Shown here piece by piece: positions 1 through 4,311 of a stretch of 6,192 nt of DNA. The notes under the pieces were generated by a model that was given only the letters and a program-made list of their open reading frames with translations, was not told where the DNA came from and searched no databases. How positions within the stretch are numbered: position 1 is the stretch's first letter; each line of letters starts with the position of its first letter. The DNA comes from an uncultured Ruminococcus sp. GTDB taxonomy: Bacteria; Bacillota; Clostridia; Oscillospirales; Ruminococcaceae. The stretch lies in assembly GCA_947177345.1 (NCBI GenBank), contig CAMWUB010000089.1, positions 1-6,192 on the forward strand, read 5' to 3'. Made by a program: the position numbers and the translations under genes.

Positions 1-1
1 G

Positions 2-7
2 TATAAT
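2..7 (+). promoter_or_regulatory. Possible -10 box for the first gene
   Basis: A perfect TATAAT lies about 51 bases upstream of the ATG of the first gene. Its flanks (GTATAATGT, 1-9) match exactly those of the strong -10 box at 617-622. The matching -35 box would fall before the window start, so the promoter cannot be confirmed. If it is real, the leader would be about 45 bases long. Confidence 0.35.
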
Positions 8-45
8 GTCAATGTTAGTACTGATAAGTTTTAAAAATAAGGATT

Positions 46-50
46 GAGGA
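46..50 (+). promoter_or_regulatory. Ribosome binding site deciding the start of the first gene
   Basis: GAGGA is followed by 8 bases and then the ATG at 59, which is normal spacing. An in-frame TTG at 44 overlaps this site and has its own purine stretch directly against it. The ATG is therefore the better start. Confidence 0.65.
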
Positions 51-58
51 AGATTTTT

Positions 59-616
59 ATGTTTGAGGGATATAAATTTGAAGAAAACGGCAAAAAGCTT
101 ATTCAGGTAGAAATAAATTTTTCTTTTGGTGAAAATATGTATTTTCAGATTTGCGAAAATGAAAATAATTATATCGCTTACTGGCGTACTGAACCGGAAA
201 AATATAAACGTGATGAATTTATGTGTAAAGCGGTCTGTTTGTTTCCTGAACTTATGCCATTGTCTGAACTTGTAAAAATAACAGAATATAAAGAACTTCT
301 GAAAGAATACAGTCTCGTTTATTCCGCTGTATTGAATGAAAATCAGAAAAATATAATTGATATGTTTCTGAAAAACGGTATAGATAAAGATGTACATGAA
401 CCACACGGACGTGACGGACGCAGTTATTTTATAGAAGTTTATTATCCGGAGTACAGAAAATATAGTTGTTGGTGCATACTTCCGGAGGAATGGTCTGTAT
501 TAGCAGATGTCATAAATATACTTGTTGACGTTTCACAGGCAGACTTTCAGAGATACGGTGCAAAAATTTATAAAAAAAATTTCATTTCACCCCTTGACAA
601 ATCGGAAATTATGTAG
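59..616 (+). CDS. Hypothetical protein of unknown function
   Basis: I do not recognise this 185-residue protein. It has no signal peptide or long hydrophobic stretch, so it is probably cytoplasmic. The N-terminal third alternates charged and aromatic residues and looks beta-rich. Residues about 64-105 look helical. The most distinctive part is around 116-145: H-G-R-D-G (116-120), then Y123 and E126, an aromatic run (YYPEYRKY, 128-135), C137-W138-C139 and P-E-E-W (142-145). Cysteines (32, 56, 60, 137, 139) are scattered without a clear zinc-site spacing. The start is the ATG backed by GAGGA at 46-50; a TTG at 44 would add five residues. The gene occupies the place where many Firmicutes carry ftsY, but it is not FtsY, as it has no GTPase motifs. 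It is more AT-rich than ffh in the stretches I counted (17 G/C of 60 at 301-360 against 26 of 60 at 1561-1620). A lineage-specific or acquired gene is an inference. Its last codons contain the promoter of the next operon. Confidence 0.8.
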   Translation: MFEGYKFEENGKKLIQVEINFSFGENMYFQICENENNYIAYWRTEPEKYKRDEFMCKAVCLFPELMPLSELVKITEYKELLKEYSLVYSAVLNENQKNIIDMFLKNGIDKDVHEPHGRDGRSYFIEVYYPEYRKYSCWCILPEEWSVLADVINILVDVSQADFQRYGAKIYKKNFISPLDKSEIM

Positions 617-622
617 TATAAT
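594..622 (+). promoter_or_regulatory. Consensus vegetative promoter for ylxM-ffh-rpsP-khpA
   Basis: TTGACA (594-599) and TATAAT (617-622) are both perfect consensus boxes separated by exactly 17 bases. Transcription should start near 629, giving a leader of about 38 bases before ylxM. The -35 box lies in the last codons of the first gene, and the -10 box begins on the base after its TAG stop (614-616). No terminator separates the first gene from ylxM, so read-through could add to this promoter. Confidence 0.9.
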
Positions 623-646
623 GTGTAAAGTGATTTTGGATTACAC
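623..646 (+). promoter_or_regulatory. Dyad over the predicted transcription start, candidate operator
   Basis: GTGTAA (623-628) and TTACAC (641-646) form a perfect 6-bp inverted repeat with 12 bases between. The left arm begins directly after the -10 box, so the dyad straddles the predicted start site near 629. This position would suit a repressor. As RNA the left arm would be mostly untranscribed, so a DNA operator fits better than a hairpin. A 6-bp dyad can arise by chance. Confidence 0.25.
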
Positions 647-666
647 CCGAACAGGAGTTTTATTCT

Positions 667-1002
667 ATGGCAAAAGAACTTAAATTCGTGTTATTGCTTG
701 ACTGTTACGGCGATTTGCTCACCGAACATCAGAAAAATATAATGGAACTCTATTACTGTGAAGATTTATCCCTTGCGGAAATCGGTAATCCGTTAGGAAT
801 CACACGGCAGGCAGTCCGTGACATTATAAAGCGTACAGAAAATATTTTACTTAATTATGAGGAAAAATTAGGATTCGCTGAACGTCTCGGAAAAATGAGC
901 GATTGTTTCGCTAAAATTCTCGAAACTGCCAGACACATTGAAAACGAAAATATCAGAAATATCATCACTGAGGAAGTAAACAACGGTCTTGATTTATTGT
1001 GA
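667..1002 (+). CDS. ylxM: YlxM/p13-like DNA-binding protein (UPF0122), SRP-associated
   Basis: This 111-residue protein matches the YlxM/p13 family in length, sequence style and position just before ffh. It opens with the family-type stretch LLDCYGDLLTEHQ (10-22). A sigma-factor-region-4-like helix-turn-helix follows at about 34-57, with LSLAEIG as the first helix and ITRQAVRDIIKR as the recognition helix. The rest is helical and rich in Glu and Lys. In studied Gram-positive bacteria this protein is encoded with ffh and has been linked to the signal recognition particle, where it may modulate Ffh. Its DNA-binding potential is inferred from the fold. The start is clear: AGGAG at 653-657, 9 bases before the ATG. 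Only 15 bases separate it from ffh, and the ffh ribosome binding site (GGAGG, 1006-1010) lies in that gap, so the two are cotranscribed. It is driven by the promoter at 594-622. Confidence 0.92.
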   Translation: MAKELKFVLLLDCYGDLLTEHQKNIMELYYCEDLSLAEIGNPLGITRQAVRDIIKRTENILLNYEEKLGFAERLGKMSDCFAKILETARHIENENIRNIITEEVNNGLDLL

Positions 1003-1017
1003 AATGGAGGAAATCGC

Positions 1018-2406
1018 ATGGCATTTGAAGGTCTTTCCGAAAAACTGAATAACGTCTTTAAAAAGCTGAAGTCAAGAGGAAAACTGACCGAAAGCGATGT
1101 AAAGGAGGCTATGCGTGAAGTCCGTCTTGCACTCCTTGAGGCTGATGTAAGTTATAAGGTTGTTAAAGATTTTGTTAAAGGCGTTACAGAACGTGCTGTA
1201 GGTGAAGAAGTTCTGGCAAGTCTCACACCGGCACAGCAGGTTATAAAGATAGTAAATGATGAATTATGTTCGCTTATGGGCGATAGTAATGCTCGTATAA
1301 ATTTTGCGTCCAAGCCCCCGACGGTCATAATGATGTGTGGTCTTCAGGGTTCAGGTAAGACGACACATTCCGCAAAACTTGCAAAACTCCTCAAAAAAGA
1401 GGGACACAGACCATTACTGGCGGCGTGTGACATATATCGTCCGGCTGCTATAAATCAGTTGCAGGTAGTCGGAAAAAAAGCAGATGTAAAAGTTTTCGAG
1501 ATGGGACAGATTGACCCTGTTATAATCGCTAAACAGGCACTTTCATATGCTAAGGATTACGGGCATGATGTTCTTATTATAGATACCGCCGGAAGACTTC
1601 ACATTGACGAGCAACTTATGCAGGAACTCGTAAATATTAAGGAAGTCACTAAACCTGACGAAATTATGCTGGTAGTCGATGCCATGACCGGTCAGGACGC
1701 TGTAAACGTCGCAAAAACTTTTGACGATTCTGTAGGAATTACAAGTGTTCTTATGTCAAAACTCGATTCCGATACAAGAGGTGGTGCGGCATTATCAGTA
1801 CTTGCGGTAACAGGTAAGCCGATTAAGTTCGTCGGTATGGGTGAAAAACTCGATGATTTTGAACAGTTCCACCCCGAAAGAATGGCATCACGTATACTTG
1901 GTATGGGCGACGTTCTGACACTTATCGAAAAAGCTGAAAATGTAATGTCACAGAAAGAAGCCGAAAGACTTACTAAAAAATTCAAGGAAAATACTTTCGA
2001 TATGGACGATTTACTTGAACAGATGAAACAAATCAAGCGTCTTGGTTCTATGAAGTCGATTCTCGGAATGTTACCAGGTCTGAACGGCAAAATCAGTGAA
2101 GATGATATTGACGAACATCAGTTCGATAAAATAGAGGCTATTATTAATTCAATGACTAAGGCGGAACGTGCTAAACCGTCAATAATAAATCCGTCACGTA
2201 AGAGACGTATTGCAACCGGTTCGGGTACTAAGGTTGAGGAAGTAAACAGACTTCTGAAACAGTTTGACCAGATGCAACAGATGATGAAAAAACTCACCGG
2301 AAGTAATAATAAAATGGCTCTCAAAAAGGCAAGAAAAAGAATCGCAGGCATGAATTTTGATAAGTTCACCGGCAAGGGTGGCGGAAATGTACCACCGATT
2401 TCTTAA
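1018..2406 (+). CDS. ffh: Signal recognition particle GTPase Ffh (SRP54)
   Basis: Ffh binds signal sequences emerging from the ribosome, together with SRP RNA, and hands the complex to its receptor FtsY at the membrane. The 462-residue length is close to the family norm. The N domain is a helical bundle at about 1-90, including the ALLEADV stretch. The G domain has the P-loop GLQGSGKTT (108-116), DIYRPAA, DTAGR (189-193), the guanine-specificity motif SKLD (247-250), DTRGGAAL and GMGE (from 273). The M domain runs from about 300, with a methionine-rich flexible region (LLEQMKQIKRLGSM, MLPG) and the SRP-RNA-binding stretch PSIINPSRKRRIATGSG (387-403), then VNRLLKQF and a QMQQMMKKL segment. Two positions differ from the common TKLDG form: Ser for Thr at 247 and Ser for Gly at 251. 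The protein should still be active, as all key residues are present. The start is set by GGAGG at 1006-1010. Confidence 0.98.
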   Translation: MAFEGLSEKLNNVFKKLKSRGKLTESDVKEAMREVRLALLEADVSYKVVKDFVKGVTERAVGEEVLASLTPAQQVIKIVNDELCSLMGDSNARINFASKPPTVIMMCGLQGSGKTTHSAKLAKLLKKEGHRPLLAACDIYRPAAINQLQVVGKKADVKVFEMGQIDPVIIAKQALSYAKDYGHDVLIIDTAGRLHIDEQLMQELVNIKEVTKPDEIMLVVDAMTGQDAVNVAKTFDDSVGITSVLMSKLDSDTRGGAALSVLAVTGKPIKFVGMGEKLDDFEQFHPERMASRILGMGDVLTLIEKAENVMSQKEAERLTKKFKENTFDMDDLLEQMKQIKRLGSMKSILGMLPGLNGKISEDDIDEHQFDKIEAIINSMTKAERAKPSIINPSRKRRIATGSGTKVEEVNRLLKQFDQMQQMMKKLTGSNNKMALKKARKRIAGMNFDKFTGKGGGNVPPIS

Positions 2407-2434
2407 ATATATTTAATAAAAAATCAGATTTCTT

Positions 2435-2446
2435 GCGGATTTCCGC
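2435..2446 (+). other. Small hairpin in the ffh-rpsP spacer
   Basis: GCGG and CCGC enclose a 4-base loop (the terminal A-T could also pair), 21 bases ahead of the rpsP ribosome binding site. Flanking TCTTG (2431-2435) and CAAGA (2457-2461) offer an alternative outer pairing. No T-tract follows, so it is not a standard terminator. It could be an RNA processing or stability element; the function is unknown. Confidence 0.3.
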
Positions 2447-2467
2447 TTGATATATACAAGAATTTGT

Positions 2468-2475
2468 GGAGGTGA
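2468..2475 (+). promoter_or_regulatory. Strong ribosome binding site of rpsP
   Basis: GGAGGTGA is a near-perfect match to the 16S rRNA tail and lies 7 bases before the ATG at 2483. It settles the start of rpsP. A longer open frame from a TTG at 2447 would translate through this site and is not credible. Confidence 0.9.
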
Positions 2476-2482
2476 ATATAAA

Positions 2483-2725
2483 ATGGCAGTTAAAATCAGA
2501 CTCAGAAGAATGGGTGCTAAAAAAGCTCCTTTTTACCGTATAGTTGTAGCTGATTCAAGATATCCGAGAGATGGCAGATTTGTTGAAGAAATCGGTTATT
2601 ATGACCCTACTAAAAACCCGTCTGTTGTCAAGGTTGACGCTGATAAGGCTAAAGACTGGATTAAGAAGGGCGCACAGCCTACTGATACAGTAAAGGTTAT
2701 CCTCAAAAATGAGGGTGTACTCTGA
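2483..2725 (+). CDS. rpsP: 30S ribosomal protein S16
   Basis: S16 is a small-subunit protein that binds 16S rRNA and helps assemble the 30S particle. The 80-residue product has the family hallmark at its N terminus: AVKIRLRRMGAKKAPFYRIV (2-21). It continues with VADSRYPRDGRFVEEIGYYDP, which is equally typical, and ends with the usual stretch on DWIKKGAQPTDTV. The length is normal for the family. It follows ffh after 76 bases and precedes khpA by 71, the same order as in many Firmicutes. No separate promoter is evident in the gap, so it probably shares the transcript from 594-622. The small hairpin in its leader could tune transcript processing, which would suit the far greater need for S16 than for Ffh; that is an inference. 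Confidence 0.98.
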   Translation: MAVKIRLRRMGAKKAPFYRIVVADSRYPRDGRFVEEIGYYDPTKNPSVVKVDADKAKDWIKKGAQPTDTVKVILKNEGVL

Positions 2726-2730
2726 TTAGA

Positions 2731-2784
2731 GACTTTTTGCGGAAGAGGGTAGGCTTTATGTCTTTTCCCTCTGTTCCGGAAGTC
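2731..2784 (+). other. Imperfect long hairpin in the rpsP-khpA spacer
   Basis: As RNA this stretch can fold into three stacked stems: GACTT (2731-2735) with AAGTC (2780-2784), CGGA (2740-2743) with TCCG (2775-2778), and AGAGGG (2744-2749) with CCCTCT (2767-2772). The loop is 2750-2766. The structure ends two bases before the khpA ribosome binding site (2787-2792) and has no T-tract, so it is not a terminator. An alternative ATG (2758) is in its loop. It may separate expression of khpA from rpsP. Confidence 0.4.
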
Positions 2785-2786
2785 GT

Positions 2787-2792
2787 GGAGGT
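2787..2792 (+). promoter_or_regulatory. Ribosome binding site deciding the khpA start
   Basis: GGAGGT is followed by 4 bases and the ATG at 2797. The spacing is a little short but the match is strong, and the protein then begins like other KhpA proteins. A weaker GAGG (2745-2748) stands 9 bases before the in-frame ATG at 2758. Confidence 0.75.
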
Positions 2793-2796
2793 ATTT

Positions 2797-3030
2797 ATGA
2801 AAGATTTACTATATGCAATTACAGCAGGACTTGTTGAAGACAAATCCGCTATAAAAATTACCGAAGATGAACCCGATGCAGAGGGCGTTATTGTTTTTCA
2901 CCTTACAGTAGCTCCTGACGATATGGGTAGAGTAATCGGAAAACAGGGCAGAATAGCTAAGGCACTCCGTACTATTATGCGTGCAGGTGCTGCCAAGAAA
3001 AATATGAAAGTTTCCGTTACTATCGAATAA
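2797..3030 (+). CDS. khpA: KhpA-type KH-domain RNA-binding protein (YlqC)
   Basis: This 77-residue protein is a single KH domain, the size and form of KhpA/YlqC. It begins MKDLLYAITAGLVEDKSAI, a family-type start. The nucleic-acid-binding GxxG loop is at G48-K-Q-G51 within GRVIGKQGRIAKALR, followed by a basic stretch and a final strand (MKVSVTIE). In studied Gram-positive bacteria KhpA binds many RNAs, partners KhpB and affects cell division and envelope growth; whether that holds here is inferred. It lies directly after rpsP, as is common. The frame is open further upstream to ATG 2758 and TTG 2737, which would add 13 or 20 residues. I chose 2797 because of the GGAGGT site and the family N terminus. 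It is the last gene before the terminator at 3035-3071, so the rimM-trmD-rplS genes that often follow are not cotranscribed here. Confidence 0.93.
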   Translation: MKDLLYAITAGLVEDKSAIKITEDEPDAEGVIVFHLTVAPDDMGRVIGKQGRIAKALRTIMRAGAAKKNMKVSVTIE

Positions 3031-3034
3031 TTTA

Positions 3035-3071
3035 AAAACCCGTCGGAATTTCTGACGGGTTTTATTTTTTT
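3035..3071. terminator. Strong, probably bidirectional terminator between khpA and dnaJ
   Basis: AAAACCCGTC (3035-3044) pairs perfectly with GACGGGTTTT (3054-3063), and the stem can extend by three more pairs to a 3-base loop. On the plus strand a T-rich tail follows (3060-3071, one A), beginning 4 bases after the khpA stop. Its end overlaps the dnaJ stop codon (3070-3072). Read on the minus strand the hairpin is followed by five Ts, so it can also end dnaJ transcripts, though with a shorter tail. Confidence 0.92.
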
Positions 3072-4239
3072 ATTTCTCGAATCTGTTTTCAAATCTGTTT
3101 TTGAGTTTATCAAAGAAACTCTGACGTTTTGCGTAATTTTTTTCAGTAAGTGATGCCTCAAACTCACGGAGCAAATCTTTTTGTTTTTTAGTAAGATTCT
3201 TAGGTACTTCTACATATATTGTCACATATTGGTTACCTCGTTCACTGCGATTTATTTTCTTTACACCTTTGCCCTTTAGTCTGAATACCGTACCGGTCTG
3301 AGTACCCTCGCTTATATTGTACTTCACATCGCCGTCGATTGTAGGTACAGTAATTTCAGCACCGAGAACAGCTTCCATATAGGTTACCGGTATATCACAA
3401 TGTATGTCAAAACCGTCTCTCTTGAAAATCGGATGCGATTTTACTGAAACATTCAGCATAAGGTCGCCGTTTGAACCACCATTAGAACCGCAATCTCCCT
3501 GACCACCAAGTCTTATAGTCTGTCTGTCGTCGATACCTGCCGGAATATCTACAGAGACAGTTTTCTGTACTCTTAATCTTCCGACACCTCGGCATTTCTG
3601 ACACGGATTTTTTATAATTTTTCCCTTACCTGAACAGCGTGGACAGGTTTTAGTAGACTGTATCGCACCGAATAAAGTATTCTGAGTAGTCCGGACGCTT
3701 CCACGTCCTTTACAGTCAGGGCATACTTCAGTAGTAGAAGAACCGTCCGCACCTGTACCCTTACAGGCATCACAGGTACACATTTTGTTTATGTTTATTT
3801 CTTTCTTGACACCCTCGCAAGCCTCCATGAAAGTGATAGTTACAGATGACTGTATATCTGAACCACGTCGGGGAGCGTTGGCATTGGTACGTGAACCGCC
3901 ACCGCCACTACCAAAGCCGAAACCACCGAAAATATTTTCAAAAATATCGCTCATATCCGTGAATCCGCCCATACCTCCGGTAAAGCCACCTGCTCCACCG
4001 CCGTAACTCGGGTCTACACCGGCGTGTCCGAACTGGTCATAACGTGATTTTTTATCAGGGTCAGAGAGAACTTCATAAGCCTCATTGACCTCTTTCATTT
4101 TATCTTCACAAGTAGGGTCATCGGGGTGCAAATCGGGGTGATATTCACGGGCTTTTTTCTTGTAAGCCTTTTTTATCTCGTCTTCGGAAGCACCTTTCTG
4201 AAGCCCCAGTACTTCATAATAATCTCTTTTTTCAGCCAT
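3070..4239 (-). CDS. dnaJ: Chaperone protein DnaJ (Hsp40, type I)
   Basis: DnaJ brings unfolded proteins to DnaK and stimulates its ATPase in the cytoplasm. The 389-residue product has every part of a type I Hsp40. The J domain covers about 4-70, with the essential HPD at 34-36 in YHPDLHPDD. A Gly/Phe-rich linker runs from about 71 to 116, ending in a Gly-Ser stretch. Four CxxCxGxG zinc-binding repeats lie at 156-163, 173-180, 199-206 and 213-220, all with intact cysteines. Two C-terminal substrate-binding domains follow, with VDIPAGIDD and DLMLNV typical of the family, and a basic tail rich in Phe, Arg and Lys. The start is ATG at 4239, with AGGAG (minus strand, 4247-4251) 7 bases upstream. 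A TTG at 4266 would add nine residues across that site and is unlikely. It lies 72 bases after dnaK on the same strand. I see no promoter of its own, so it is probably read from the dnaK promoter. Confidence 0.97.
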   Translation of the reverse strand: MAEKRDYYEVLGLQKGASEDEIKKAYKKKAREYHPDLHPDDPTCEDKMKEVNEAYEVLSDPDKKSRYDQFGHAGVDPSYGGGAGGFTGGMGGFTDMSDIFENIFGGFGFGSGGGGSRTNANAPRRGSDIQSSVTITFMEACEGVKKEININKMCTCDACKGTGADGSSTTEVCPDCKGRGSVRTTQNTLFGAIQSTKTCPRCSGKGKIIKNPCQKCRGVGRLRVQKTVSVDIPAGIDDRQTIRLGGQGDCGSNGGSNGDLMLNVSVKSHPIFKRDGFDIHCDIPVTYMEAVLGAEITVPTIDGDVKYNISEGTQTGTVFRLKGKGVKKINRSERGNQYVTIYVEVPKNLTKKQKDLLREFEASLTEKNYAKRQSFFDKLKNRFENRFEK

Positions 4240-4246
4240 AATACTT

Positions 4247-4251
4247 CTCCT
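4247..4251 (-). promoter_or_regulatory. Ribosome binding site deciding the dnaJ start
   Basis: On the minus strand AGGAG is 7 bases upstream of the ATG at 4239. It fixes that ATG over the in-frame TTG at 4266. Confidence 0.85.
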
Positions 4252-4266
4252 GTATAAATACCACAA

Positions 4267-4287
4267 GGGCGAAAGAAATTTCCGCCC
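4267..4287 (-). other. Hairpin between dnaK and dnaJ
   Basis: Plus-strand GGGCG (4267-4271) pairs with CGCCC (4283-4287). A further AAA/TTT pairing (4272-4274 with 4279-4281) leaves a one-base bulge and a 4-base loop. In the dnaK-dnaJ transcript direction the stem is followed by TTGTGGTATTT, not a run of Ts, so it is at best a weak terminator. It may stabilise the dnaK end of the message or lower dnaJ expression relative to dnaK. Confidence 0.5.
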
Positions 4288-4311
4288 TGCGATATGTCTT
4301 ATTTTTTTTAA

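Noticed and set aside
1692..2090. Open frame of 132 codons on the minus strand inside ffh
   Set aside because: It is antisense to a certain ffh, has no credible ribosome binding site that I can see, and its Ser/Ile-rich translation looks like a complement artefact.
2118..2375. Open frame of 85 codons on the minus strand in the ffh M-domain region
   Set aside because: Its hydrophobic translation comes from reading the Lys/Met-rich M domain backwards. No independent coding signal is visible.
2447..2482. Longer rpsP start at a TTG
   Set aside because: It would translate through the GGAGGTGA ribosome binding site. S16 proteins begin at the MAVKIRLRR stretch.
2898..3167. Open frame on the minus strand across the end of khpA, the terminator and the end of dnaJ
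   Set aside because: It crosses a strong terminator and overlaps two real genes in other frames.
3785..4006. Proline-rich open frame on the plus strand
   Set aside because: It is the reverse complement of the Gly-rich linker of dnaJ, which yields proline codons. No ribosome binding site or neighbour supports it.
4301..4310. T-tract on the plus strand after the dnaK-dnaJ hairpin, possible plus-strand terminator
   Set aside because: The tract starts more than 10 bases after the stem, and no plus-strand transcript is expected there.
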